Positions 36,702 to 45,753 of a stretch of 64,000 nt of DNA are shown here, piece by piece; positions within the stretch are counted from its first letter, which is position 1, and each line of letters starts with the position of its first letter. Source of the DNA: Capnocytophaga gingivalis ATCC 33624 (lineage in GTDB: Bacteria; Bacteroidota; Bacteroidia; Flavobacteriales; Flavobacteriaceae). The notes beneath the pieces are model-generated. The model was not told where the DNA came from and did no database searches. It saw nothing but the letters and a program-made list of their open reading frames with translations. The stretch lies in assembly GCF_000174755.1 (NCBI RefSeq), contig NZ_ACLQ01000022.1, positions 88,767-152,766 of the forward strand. Reading direction: 5' to 3'. The translations under genes and the position numbers were made by a program.

Positions 36702-38972
36702 ATGACTGATGATTTATACCTTTCGTTGAGGCAAATAACATTTATCTTCATCGATGCTGATAAAGCAGTAGGCAATGAGGTGAAATTTGAAAACATTAAC
36801 ACATATATTGATAGAGCGATAACGTCGCTCCGGATTACTTGTGATGAAGAGACACGAAAACGTCTTTTCACGGATGTGGAGTATCAGTTCAAAATCACTC
36901 ATGCCAAGGGAAATGTAATCTTTGATGATTATGACAGTAGACAAGAGTGGTATTCCAATGAGGATATTAAGAAGCCTTATTTCTGGAATAAATACAAAGC
37001 ATTACTTCTTAAGAATTCATCCTTCAGCAGAAAGAGTATAAATCTTCTAGATGAGGATACTCTGCCTAACATAATGAACTGTCTTGGCAATCCCAATGAC
37101 CAGTTTGAAGGTAAAAGATTCCGTAGAGGACTTATCATTGGTGACGTACAATCTGGGAAAACAGCAACATACTCTGGTTTGATTTGTAAGGCTGCCGATG
37201 CTGGCTACAAAGTAGTCATACTGCTTGCAGGAATTACAGAAAGCCTTCGCCAACAAACACAAGAGCGTATTGACGAAAGTATTATTGGTCTTACTAGCAG
37301 GAGGCAAGGTCGTAATGTGGCTTCTATACGTGTTGGTGTTGGCAAAGATAATCAGGAACTCAGAGCGACTTCATTCACATCCTGTGTTAATGATTTTGTT
37401 GGCAATCATGATAGAATTGCAATGTCGTTGAACTCACAGAGCTCTTTGGTTGTATTTGTCATTAAGAAGAACGTTTCCGTTTTGCAGAGACTCCACAAGT
37501 GGCTTAAAGACCAAAACCTTGATCCAGTAAAGGGTTACATAGATATTCCTATGTTATTGGTTGATGATGAAGCTGATAATGCGTCTGTCAATACAAAGAA
37601 AGACGAAACTGACCCGACAAAGACAAACAAGTTGATACGTCAGATCTGTACGCTCTTTAAGGATACAACGTATGTGGGATTTACAGCTACACCATTTGCA
37701 AATGTATTCATTGATCCAGAATCTGTGGACAGTATGAAGAACTCAGATTTGTTTCCAGAACACTTCATTTATGCCTTGGAAGCACCTTCTAATTATGTGG
37801 GTGCTCAAAAGATTTTCTATCCTGAAGGTCAGTACTACCGCAACTTGCGCTACATTACCGATATTGAAGAGCCAGATTATACCTCGGAAGAATACCTTGA
37901 TCAAGTTGATAATGACATTGAATCCCTGAATTCAGGAGGATTCTATTGTCGTCATAAGAAAGAATGGGATGGTAAATTGCCTGCATCATTGACGGATGCC
38001 ATCTATTGTTTCTATCTGGCAAATGCCATTCGCGACCTTAGAGGGCAACATTCAGCCCCTCGAAGTATGCTTATAAATATGAGCCGTTTCATCAAGGTGC
38101 AACGTGTAATAACTAAGCACGTAGAGTGTATTCACGAAGAAGCCTTTAATAATATTCGCTTCAACTTTACTAACAAAAATACAACCAACAGAAAGTTACC
38201 TCTCTATCAAATATTCGAGAAACTCTGGAAGAGGCACTTTTCGCATGTAACAGACATTACATTTGATAGAGTTATCCAGAGGGAAACTATTATGAATGCG
38301 ATTGAGAAGATTAAGGTGATGGTAGTCAATGGCTCGAAGCAAAGCAATAGCCTTGATTATCGAACCAATAAATCACTTCGGGTAATTGCCGTTGGTGGCT
38401 TGGCACTTTCTCGTGGTTTGACTCTCGAAGGTCTTCTTGTAAGTTATTTCTACAGAAACACCTCTACCTTTGATGTACTTATGCAGATGGGGAGATGGTT
38501 TGGCTATCGTAACGGTTATGACGATATTTTCCAGATATGGACAAGCCAAACAAGCGCTGAATGGTACGCTGAAATTGCGCGCTCATCACAGGAGCTAAAA
38601 GATAATATTAAGAACATGTATGACCAACGCCTTACGCCAAAAGACTTTGGTATAAAGGTTCGTGATAACTGTAACGAATTACAAATTACGGCTTCAAACA
38701 AGATGAGAGCAGCAAGAGGTTTGGATTTGCGCTACTCATTCTATGGCAACATTTACGATACACCCTACGTCAGCTTCAATATTGAGCACAATCGTAACAA
38801 TTTGAAGGAAAGCGCAAATTTTATTGATACGTTGTTTAAGGGTGGTTATACACTGCGTTATACAGACCTCGTAGGAAAGGCTACCAAGGATGTAAATGAC
38901 ACTTCAGATAGTAGTTCACGCTTCTTCGAGAATGTTCCAAAGAAAATGATCATTGCATTATTGAAAAGATAA
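36702..38972 (+). CDS. Z1 domain helicase-like protein
   Basis: 756 residues. Superfamily-2-like helicase motifs: GDVQSGKTAT (147-156, Walker A), LLVDDEADNAS (285-295, Walker B), YVGFTATPFANVF (about 325-337), and a C-terminal VGGLALSRGLTLEGL and MGRWFGYR (motifs V/VI). This pattern is the Z1 domain. Z1 proteins are seen only in restriction/defence operons and are thought to move along or remodel target DNA. Slightly shorter than many Z1 proteins (around 900), but complete in motifs. Confidence 0.9.
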   Translation: MTDDLYLSLRQITFIFIDADKAVGNEVKFENINTYIDRAITSLRITCDEETRKRLFTDVEYQFKITHAKGNVIFDDYDSRQEWYSNEDIKKPYFWNKYKALLLKNSSFSRKSINLLDEDTLPNIMNCLGNPNDQFEGKRFRRGLIIGDVQSGKTATYSGLICKAADAGYKVVILLAGITESLRQQTQERIDESIIGLTSRRQGRNVASIRVGVGKDNQELRATSFTSCVNDFVGNHDRIAMSLNSQSSLVVFVIKKNVSVLQRLHKWLKDQNLDPVKGYIDIPMLLVDDEADNASVNTKKDETDPTKTNKLIRQICTLFKDTTYVGFTATPFANVFIDPESVDSMKNSDLFPEHFIYALEAPSNYVGAQKIFYPEGQYYRNLRYITDIEEPDYTSEEYLDQVDNDIESLNSGGFYCRHKKEWDGKLPASLTDAIYCFYLANAIRDLRGQHSAPRSMLINMSRFIKVQRVITKHVECIHEEAFNNIRFNFTNKNTTNRKLPLYQIFEKLWKRHFSHVTDITFDRVIQRETIMNAIEKIKVMVVNGSKQSNSLDYRTNKSLRVIAVGGLALSRGLTLEGLLVSYFYRNTSTFDVLMQMGRWFGYRNGYDDIFQIWTSQTSAEWYAEIARSSQELKDNIKNMYDQRLTPKDFGIKVRDNCNELQITASNKMRAARGLDLRYSFYGNIYDTPYVSFNIEHNRNNLKESANFIDTLFKGGYTLRYTDLVGKATKDVNDTSDSSSRFFENVPKKMIIALLKR

Positions 38973-38980
38973 AGTGTTCG

Positions 38981-39565
38981 ATGGCAAATGGAAATTTCAA
39001 TGTGCCAAACATTCTTGAGTTTCTAAATGATACTAAGAATACAGGTATAGAGAATTGGGACGTTGTAATTCAAGCAGGTGAGAGCAAAGAAAATGTCCAG
39101 TTTGACGGATTGCAGAATATGAAATGTGTTAAGCGTTCCATCTATTATGGTACTAATAATGTTGTTCAGATAAGCTCACGTCGAAGAGCACTTAGTGGAA
39201 GTTCAGAAGGAAAATACGCACTCACGAAAGAACAGATAAAGTGCGCAGAAGATGAATATAGAAAAGGTAACGGAGGTGAGAATATTCCGTTGAAGGCATA
39301 CTTTGAATTCTTGCCAACACGTAAACCAATCTTCATCATTATGCCTATTCATCCTGCACCAGCAGAAACAGATAAAGGAAAAGAAGAGAAACAGAAACTG
39401 ACCAAGTTCAGAGAAGAATTGGGTAGTGACCATATTATAGCCTTTGCAATAGGTTTGCCAGGAGTTAAGGGAATAGAAAATGCCGTTCATTACAAAATAA
39501 ATAAGGTGTATCAACGTCTTAATATAGAAGACGCAGAAGAAGAGGAGGTTGATGATGCAGATTAA
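38981..39565 (+). CDS. Unknown 194-residue component of the restriction operon
   Basis: Not recognised. No signal or membrane segment; a strand-rich centre (KCVKRSIYYGTNNVVQIS), an acidic C-terminus (EDAEEEEVDDAD) and a conserved-looking LPTRKPIFIIMPIHPAP motif at about 110-126. It starts 9 bases after the Z1 gene and overlaps the nuclease gene by 17 bases, so it is surely made with them. Fused to neighbours in some systems is possible; I cannot check. A partner of the Z1 or nuclease protein is the simplest guess. Confidence 0.65.
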   Translation: MANGNFNVPNILEFLNDTKNTGIENWDVVIQAGESKENVQFDGLQNMKCVKRSIYYGTNNVVQISSRRRALSGSSEGKYALTKEQIKCAEDEYRKGNGGENIPLKAYFEFLPTRKPIFIIMPIHPAPAETDKGKEEKQKLTKFREELGSDHIIAFAIGLPGVKGIENAVHYKINKVYQRLNIEDAEEEEVDDAD

Positions 39566-40472
39566 AATTTACACACTCCTATCTGGAGATTTCAAGGCAA
39601 GTCATTTCATTAGGATTGGTGAGAACCACAACATTAGTTTGTATGTGGGTAAAGACGAAATGGGGCGTTATGCTTTTGATTTCAGAGGTCAATTTAAGGC
39701 TGCTCGTACTAAGAGCTCAGAGGTAATCTCTGTTACTCACATCAATAGCGGGGATGAGAACTTTATGCGTTTCTCATTAGAGAATCCTGCGTTGCTCGAA
39801 TATTTCTGCACCTTCTGTGAAGACCTGATTACTTCTACGCAAGTAATCAGCGATGACGAAACGGCTTATCAAACGCTTAGAGCTCGTTACTTCTCATGGA
39901 AGCAACTCTTTAAGCCCAATCATGGTAATCTTACAGAGATTGAGGTGATGGGGCTTATTGGGGAGTTGCTCTTCCTTAGGAACGAAATGATTCCTGCAAA
40001 GGGACTTGATGCTGCTCTTGAAAGTTGGATTGGACCTGAGAAAACTCATAAAGATTTCTCATACGATAATGACTGGTACGAGGTAAAGACCATCAACTTT
40101 GGCAAAGAGTCGGTTCATATTTCATCTATTGAACAACTTGATGGTAGAATAGAAGGGTATCTGATTGTGTACTCCATGGAGCGCATGAGTCCTTCGTTTA
40201 ACGGTATAAAATTGAATGCTTTGGTGAACGAGTTAATTGCTATGATAAAACCTTCTCACCACAAAGAAACTTTTCTTGCAAAGCTGAGTTTATACGGATT
40301 TGATTTTTCTCCAGAGAATGATAACTTCGTTTACGATCTTAAATCCGTGTCGTCATATAGAGTAGATAATGCCGATTTTCCAAGGGTAACTAGAGATTTG
40401 CTTCCTGACCCAATAATAAAAGTACAATACGACATTATACTCTCAGAGATAGAAAAGTTTAAGGTATCATAA
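39549..40472 (+). CDS. PD-(D/E)XK motif nuclease (DUF4420 type)
   Basis: 307 residues. The nuclease core is visible: Glu139 in GLIGELLFLRNE, Asp169 in THKDFSYDN, and the E-x-K pair Glu178/Lys180 in DWYEVKT, which match the PD-(D/E)XK arrangement. This family (DUF4420) occurs in restriction operons with Z1 and GHKL genes and is the likely DNA-cutting subunit. Its start overlaps the 194-residue gene by 17 bases; an internal ATG is also possible (MMMQIK). A 20-base gap separates it from the AIPR gene. Confidence 0.84.
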   Translation: MMMQIKIYTLLSGDFKASHFIRIGENHNISLYVGKDEMGRYAFDFRGQFKAARTKSSEVISVTHINSGDENFMRFSLENPALLEYFCTFCEDLITSTQVISDDETAYQTLRARYFSWKQLFKPNHGNLTEIEVMGLIGELLFLRNEMIPAKGLDAALESWIGPEKTHKDFSYDNDWYEVKTINFGKESVHISSIEQLDGRIEGYLIVYSMERMSPSFNGIKLNALVNELIAMIKPSHHKETFLAKLSLYGFDFSPENDNFVYDLKSVSSYRVDNADFPRVTRDLLPDPIIKVQYDIILSEIEKFKVS

Positions 40473-40492
40473 TCTGTAAAAATGTTGGCACC

Positions 40493-42608
40493 ATGGGAAT
40501 TGAAGAATACAGACAACAAATCATTGATGAACTGAGATTCAATGCGGAACATGAAGGTACAGAACCCGAAACTCAGTTTATAGAGAAAACCCTTAATGAC
40601 TTGGAAGAGATTGGTGAACTCTACGATCCAATTCCAATCTCTGTGGAAATGCGAGGTTCAAGAAATCGCATTTTGGCATTTGATGCATATGCTTACGATG
40701 AAGCCGATGGGGCATTAGTGCTTATTGCAAGTGACTTCACTAATCAACGTGATGTAGCTCCTACACTAACCAACACTCGTATTGAGGAGTTGTACGGCCG
40801 TATGGTGAACTTCGTAGAAGAAAGCATACAAGGCAACATTAGTAAGTATTGTGATGACTCAGATTCAGCTCTTCTGATAGCCAACGAATTTAAAAAGAAA
40901 ATAGGAAAGGGTATGCTCTCAACGGAAATTCTCCGTTTCAAGTTCCTCATTATTTCCAATGCAACATTGAGTAAACAGGTAAAGAATCTCAGCAAACCTA
41001 ATTTACTAGAACGTCCTGTAGAACTGAATGTATGGACGCTTGAACGTTTCTTCCAGACATTTGCATCAAACTCCAGCGAGATTATTGAGATAGATACCGC
41101 CGACTTTGACTGTCAGGGTATTCAATGTCTGAAGGCAGATCTTGGACAAGGTTCTGAGTATGATGCTTATCTTGGAATTGTCCCTGGTAAATTTCTTGCA
41201 GATATTTATCTGAAATATGGTAGTAAGTTGCTACAAGGTAACGTTCGCGCATTCCTTAGTGTACGAGGAAAGGTAAACAAGGGTATTCGCGATACTATTA
41301 TAAATCATCCCGAGAATTTCTTTACTTTCAACAATGGTATTGCTGTTGTTGCTCGTTCCGTAACATTTTCGCCTGATGGTAGTCGTATTGTTCGTTTCAA
41401 GGATCCTCAGATTATCAATGGAGGTCAGACAACGGCTTCACTTGCCAACGCGATTATCAAGAAAGAAGCTCGATATGGTATGAATACGCTATTTGTTCCT
41501 ATGAAGCTCACCGTACTCAATGTGGAAAACGACATGAGCGAAGAGCAAGTTGAGCAGTACAACACCATCACAAAAACCATTTCGCAATGTGCCAATAGTC
41601 AGAATGCAGTTTCTGATGCAGACTTCTTCTCTAACCATCCATTCCATGTTATGATGGAGAAACTGTCACGTAAGGTGATGGCTCCTCCTGTTGGCGGTAA
41701 CCCATAAAACAATTTGGTTCTACGAGCGCTCGCGAGGAAAATGGGAACAGGAACAGATGAAACTCACCGTAGCACAGAAGAAGAAATTCTGTGAAATGAA
41801 TCCCAAAAATCAGGTTATCAAGAAGGAGAAACTAGCAAAGTGCTACAATGCCATCTTGATGAATCCTAATCAGGTGTGCCAGAGTTCTGCTATTAATTTC
41901 AATCGTTTTGCTTCGGTTATTGAAAAAATTTATGAAGAGCAGCGTGACAGTATTAACGAAAATTTCTTCAAGAAGTGTGTTAGCTATGTTATTCTGTTTG
42001 ATTCACTCGATAGCTTAGTCGGGAAGGCTTCTTGGTATCCAAAGGGTGGTAACAAGGCACAGATTGTACCTTATACAATTTCAAAGTTGATAACTCTTAT
42101 TCCAAAGGGTCGTGATCTTGATTGGCATTACATCTGGCAGAAGCAGTCTCTCTACCCGGAACTTGCAGAAGAACTGCTAAAACTTGCCTATGTAACACAC
42201 AACTTCCTCATAGATCAAGCTAACGGTGGTATTGTGCGTACGATCTCACGTACCCAGACTGTTTGGAAGAACTTCCAAGATTACAAGTACACGCTCAGCG
42301 ATAAGTTTATTGAGACACTCGCATCAATGGCAGCGAACAAGGCTGTTGCACAATCAGCAAAGAAGGCACACAAGTTCAATTCAGACATTGATGCTTCTGT
42401 AGAAGTATTCAAACTTGGTGCACAGTATTGGATGAATGTTTACAAAGACCTTGTCAAGGAAACCATATTGTCTTATGGTGATTGCAGTTTCATCAAGGGA
42501 ATTGCTGATTACATTACACGCGGAAATCTTCCGTCTTCCTCACAATGCAAACGATTGCTGAAGATTGTAGCAAAGGCAGAAGATAAGGGTTACATTATGC
42601 CGAATTAA
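40493..42608 (+). pseudogene. AIPR family abortive-infection protein, split by a one-base insertion
   Basis: Frame one (40493-41707, 404 residues) and frame two (to 42608, about 305 residues) together form one AIPR protein of about 704 residues. Frame one ends APPVGGNP just at the point where the family continues with a WFYER motif; removing one C from CCC at 41701-41703 gives APPVGGNHKTIWFYERSRG, which reads as a normal AIPR sequence. The N-part has FTFNNGIAVVARS and INGGQTTASLANAI, the AIPR core. A separate start for frame two (TTG at 41691) is only a reading artefact. Real loss or a base error is undecided; AIPR is the proposed effector of the system. Confidence 0.85.
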
Positions 42609-42612
42609 TAAT

Positions 42613-42720
42613 ATGCCAAGTAAAATTGTAAAGATAGCTGCGACCATCATTTTTCGGGATGGCAAGCTTTTCTCCACTCAACGAGGATATGACTAATGGA
42701 AGGATTGGTGGGAGTCCCCT
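42613..42720 (+). pseudogene. NUDIX hydrolase remnant
   Basis: From the ATG at 42613 the frame reads MPSKIVKIAATIIFRDGKLF then STQRGYD, a TAA stop at 42694, and on to WKDWWE. This is the start of a MutT/CTP-pyrophosphatase type NUDIX protein (VAAAII..DGK..TQRGYGEFKDGWEFPGG is the family pattern), broken by a stop in place of the usual Gly-Glu and lost after WWE before the catalytic GGKxEPGE box. It follows the AIPR gene by 4 bases, suggesting it was once its operon partner. Confidence 0.6.
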
Positions 42721-43012
42721 AATATTCTTAGGTGTTATTCCTCCAGGAACAAACTGTGATTATGATGGGGCTATTCGGTGAACAAACACAGCTAAGTTTC
42801 AGGGCTCACATAATTGTTAGGTCGCGATGACATTCGTATCTTCAATGGAGTTGTTATAACTATTGCGATGTTGGTATTGACATCTCTCTTTTTACATTAG
42901 AGAGCCTATTCATTATTAGAATTAGTGAGAGACAAAATCGTGAACCCTTGAACAATGATATGGTATTATGAGCCTTGTTTCCCTACTCAAAACCTCCTCT
43001 CTATTTCTTCTC
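42721..43012. other. No recognisable gene
   Basis: About 290 bases with stops in all frames I traced; nothing assigned. It joins the NUDIX remnant to the frameshifted minus-strand gene and probably represents decayed island DNA. Confidence 0.4.
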
Positions 43013-43400
43013 TCAATTACCGAATGCCATTGTCTGCTGTATCACCTGTACTTCCAGCTTTGAAGATGCTTCGGAGTAGATTTCGAACTGATGTATCTTT
43101 TTTTGAGCAGTGGCGACCATGTGGTAACTATTGAGTGTCTTAACAGCGTCGAATAGCTCCTATACCTCCTACTGTATATTTCCTTTGCTTTTTCCTCTTG
43201 ACTATCTTGAATTTGACTTCACTGATTGCCTTTTCTTCGCATGCTGAAAAGAGGGTCTCATCTATATTCACCGCAAAAGAAGTATTCAAAACCCTTTGTA
43301 ATTCCTCTATGGTAGGCTTCCGTTGTAAGTTCTTCTGGAAATATTGGGAATAGCTTGTCAAGAACTCAAAAACTAAATCCAAAGTCTGGTCGTTTATCAT
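43013..43400 (-). pseudogene. Unknown gene, frameshifted (about 130 residues when repaired)
   Basis: Frame one begins at 43400 (MINDQTLDLVFEFLTSY..) and ends at 43140. Frame two continues ELFDAVKTLNSYHMVATAQK and KIHQFEIYSEASSKLEVQVI down to a stop at 43013. Removing one G (plus-strand CC at 43159-43160) joins them as TVGGIELFDAVKTLNSYH. The gene has its own promoter on the minus strand (43427-43434), so it is a real gene. The family is not recognised; the first part is helical. Confidence 0.6.
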
Positions 43401-43426
43401 TTTATAAAACAGTCTATATCAGTGTA

Positions 43427-43434
43427 CAAAGATA
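43427..43434 (-). promoter_or_regulatory. -7 promoter box for the gene at 43013-43400
   Basis: TATCTTTG then TA on the minus strand, 26 bases before the ATG. Confidence 0.6.
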
Positions 43435-43567
43435 TAAAAATAAAGAAATCCAAACAAATAATTTGTCGTTTTTCTCGAAAATCCAAAGAAAAAATACCAT
43501 GATGTAGTTGGTCTTTTCAAAAAATATTCGTAAATTTGTATCTTCATTCAAAAACCTAAAACCTAAG

Positions 43568-44032
43568 ATGATAAAAAGAATTTTGTTTATCTCCCTTTTA
43601 GTGATTTCTTTAGGGGTGAATGTAGTACTGATCAGAAAGATGTTTGTCGGTAATACTCAAGTTATCCCCAATGATACTCGTGTGAGTATCATTGTAAGCC
43701 AGTCCAATAGAGACTTTGTCATGCATGAGATGCGTACTTTTGTAGAGGCGCTCCACCAAATCAATCTGGGCATAGCCCAGAACGATCCTGCTCTTATTGC
43801 CAAAGTAGCTCGTGCTTCAGGGGGGGCAGTAGCAGGACATGCTCCTGCAGGCCTACTTGCCTCTGTCCCTGTGGAGTTCAAGACTTTAGGCCTTGATACT
43901 CATGGCAAGTTTGACCAAATTGCCGAGAGTGCTGAAAAAAACTTTGATCCCAAGCATACCTCTAAACAAGTAACCGAACTCTTGGGTAACTGTGTCGCCT
44001 GCCATAAAATGTATAGAATGGACGTAAAATAA
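43568..44032 (+). CDS. Cytochrome c-type haem protein
   Basis: 154 residues from the ATG at 43568 (an upstream in-frame ATG at 43508 lies before the likely transcription start). N-terminal membrane helix (residues 4-21), periplasmic helical domain, and a single CxxCH haem site in LLGNCVACHKMYR near the C-terminus. The late haem position recalls cytochrome c'-type four-helix proteins. Electron transfer or ligand binding in the periplasm; partner not known. Confidence 0.75.
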   Translation: MIKRILFISLLVISLGVNVVLIRKMFVGNTQVIPNDTRVSIIVSQSNRDFVMHEMRTFVEALHQINLGIAQNDPALIAKVARASGGAVAGHAPAGLLASVPVEFKTLGLDTHGKFDQIAESAEKNFDPKHTSKQVTELLGNCVACHKMYRMDVK

Positions 44033-44056
44033 TGGTTAATGATTAATGATTAATTA
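44033..44056. repeat. TTAATGATTAATGATTAAT short repeat
   Basis: Three direct TTAATGA units directly after the cytochrome stop, like those at 27722-27748. Confidence 0.45.
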
Positions 44057-44174
44057 TTAGAAATATACTTGCTTTTTCGTTTGAAAAGTATTACCCTTTC
44101 AGCACAAAATAGTAGTTGTACTATTCAACGGTGGAGGATGAGATTTCGGCTCTTTATAAGCCCACACTTCTCTG

Positions 44175-44207
44175 GGAGGCAAATTGAGGTTTATTCAGTT
44201 TGCCTCC
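44175..44207 (+). terminator. Probable terminator between the cytochrome and winged-helix genes
   Basis: GGAGGCAAA / TTTGCCTCC perfect 9-base stem, 15-base loop, followed on the plus strand by TTGTTATTTG. Placed between convergent genes. Confidence 0.65.
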
Positions 44208-44220
44208 TTGTTATTTGAAT

Positions 44221-45312
44221 CTATGATCCATTGGCTGTTGTTACTTTGCAAAATTCTACAAACTGATTTACCGCCCCTTGCAAGCTCTGTTTCCCTATTT
44301 TACTTTTCTCTGCAAAAAAATCTATAGTAAGGTTCTCTCCTTGTTTATCAATACTTGCTTTCCAATTGCCTACTACTCTGCCTTCGTGCAGAATTACAGG
44401 TTTGAAAATACCAAAGTTGTTATGTGCCTTAGCTGTATGTTTCTTTTCAAGGGCTACCCAGCGACTTTTGTAACCTATCAGATACTCATCATAGGGTGGA
44501 AGCAAAAGTACCATTCCTGCGTAATCGGAACAGTCAGGAGTGTTGTGATATAGGTACATTGTCTCTTCTTCTACTTTTGTCTCCTCTATTTCATTGGCTA
44601 TTAGGGTCAAAGCTTTCCTACATTGTGCTTTGGGCAATCCTGACCACCAAACAAAGTCCTCCAAAGAGGCAGGCGAATGACTTCTAAAATACTTTAATGC
44701 TAACTGCTTCAGTGCTTCATCTGGAGTAAGCGAGCATATTATAGGTACTCTTTCTGAGAGCAGAGCCCAAGTGGCTTCTCTCCCTTGCATCTCACCTGAA
44801 CACAAGAGCCCCTCTATTTCCATACGAACTAATAGGGAAGTCAATAGCCTATCATCAAGTAAAAATCCCAAGGTGGTAAGTTTCTCTGCGATAGCTTTTT
44901 TAGGTAAGGACTTACCGCCTGCTAAGAGTTCCTGCATAGCTCGGGTTATTTCCTCAAAATAACTTTCTGGAAACGAGACATTGATACTCTTATGCCACGA
45001 TTGCAAGGTCCGCAAATTCCGTTCTTTACACAAGGGAAGCAACCAACCTATATCCGTATGACTAACCACCTGCACCGTACATCGCAAGAGGTGAAGGCGC
45101 AAGAGCTCTGCCTTAGCAAATGCCTCTTGGAGCCCAACTAACTGTGGCGTCCGCTGCCGTATCCCTATTGCCCAACGAAAATAGTTATAGTCCTGCGCTT
45201 GCATAGCCCCCTGCCAAGCTACTATATCTTCTGGCCTTTCGTATAGGGGAGAAAGCAGCTGTTGGTTTAGCATTCTTATCTGAATTGCTTCTTGTTTACT
45301 TATCACTCTCAT
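44221..45312 (-). CDS. Winged-helix DNA-binding domain protein (HTH_42, YcaQ-like)
   Basis: 363 residues. The start RMLNQQLLSPLYERPEDIVAWQGAMQAQDYNYFRWAIGIR and the C-terminal GMVLLLPPYDEYLIGYKSR..HNNFGIFKPVILHEGRVVGNWK match the PF06224 family, which includes YcaQ/AlkZ-type DNA glycosylases that repair crosslinks. In this subfamily the enzymatic role is not proven, so repair function is an inference. It sits 11 bases downstream of the merR stop on the same strand, probably co-transcribed. Confidence 0.85.
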   Translation of the reverse strand: MRVISKQEAIQIRMLNQQLLSPLYERPEDIVAWQGAMQAQDYNYFRWAIGIRQRTPQLVGLQEAFAKAELLRLHLLRCTVQVVSHTDIGWLLPLCKERNLRTLQSWHKSINVSFPESYFEEITRAMQELLAGGKSLPKKAIAEKLTTLGFLLDDRLLTSLLVRMEIEGLLCSGEMQGREATWALLSERVPIICSLTPDEALKQLALKYFRSHSPASLEDFVWWSGLPKAQCRKALTLIANEIEETKVEEETMYLYHNTPDCSDYAGMVLLLPPYDEYLIGYKSRWVALEKKHTAKAHNNFGIFKPVILHEGRVVGNWKASIDKQGENLTIDFFAEKSKIGKQSLQGAVNQFVEFCKVTTANGS

Positions 45313-45323
45313 TGGCTTGACTA

Positions 45324-45653
45324 CTAACTAACATATTGACTCATTTTGGTGAGCATTTCCTCTATCATCTCCATACGTTTTTTTACTTTCTCCGCGGAAG
45401 CATCCAAGGTATACCCCTCGTCAAGAAGTTCCTTGATAAGAAGTATTTTTTTTATATTCAGGTAGTCATAGCGACGATTTTTTCCTTCCTCCTCTGTAAG
45501 GCTCTTGAGAATCCCTTTTTCTTCCCAATAGCGTATCTGTCGGGTAGGAATCCCTGTTATTTGCGACACCTCCCCTATTCCTACCACCAGCTTTTTAAGG
45601 AAATCAAAATCTAATAGTAGCTCCTTAGGTTCTTTTTGCTCAGTTTTTGCCAT
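45324..45653 (-). CDS. MerR family transcriptional regulator
   Basis: 109 residues from the ATG at 45653; the frame is open further up, but that region contains the promoter and the divergent gene. Winged-helix MerR pattern: VGIGEVSQITGIPTRQIRYWEEKGIL, then NRRYDYLNIKKILLIKELLDEGYTL and a terminal dimerisation helix. There is no effector domain, so the ligand is unknown. Divergent from the SDR gene across a shared promoter region with two repeated operator-like sites. Confidence 0.88.
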   Translation of the reverse strand: MAKTEQKEPKELLLDFDFLKKLVVGIGEVSQITGIPTRQIRYWEEKGILKSLTEEEGKNRRYDYLNIKKILLIKELLDEGYTLDASAEKVKKRMEMIEEMLTKMSQYVS

Positions 45654-45657
45654 TAAT

Positions 45658-45730
45658 TGTAAATAATCTACGAAACAAGTTGCAAATATACAAATTTTTA
45701 TTGTATCTTTGCATTTTGTAAATAATCTAC
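45658..45730. promoter_or_regulatory. Divergent merR/SDR promoter region with two operator-like repeats
   Basis: The 14-base sequence TGTAAATAATCTAC occurs twice in the same direction, 45658-45671 and 45717-45730, one on each side of the promoters. Its GTAAATAATCTAC core is an imperfect inverted repeat, as expected for a MerR dimer site. A -7 box TATCTTTG (45704-45711) serves the SDR gene, with TTG at 45680-45682; on the minus strand TATATTTG (45683-45690) serves merR. Confidence 0.65.
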
Positions 45731-45753
45731 ATTTAATGAAAATAATTAACAAA

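Noticed and set aside
41695..41710. Programmed ribosomal frameshift in AIPR
   Set aside because: The sequence AAC-CCA-TAA does not let the P-site tRNA re-pair well after a +1 slip, and no stimulator structure was seen.
41691..42608. Separate gene starting with TTG at 41691
   Set aside because: It begins in the middle of an AIPR motif and joins smoothly to the previous frame after removing one base, so it is the second half of the same gene.
33589..43434. Prophage or integrative conjugative element
   Set aside because: No integrase, transposase, phage structural or conjugation genes were found; the block contains only the defence operon and relics.
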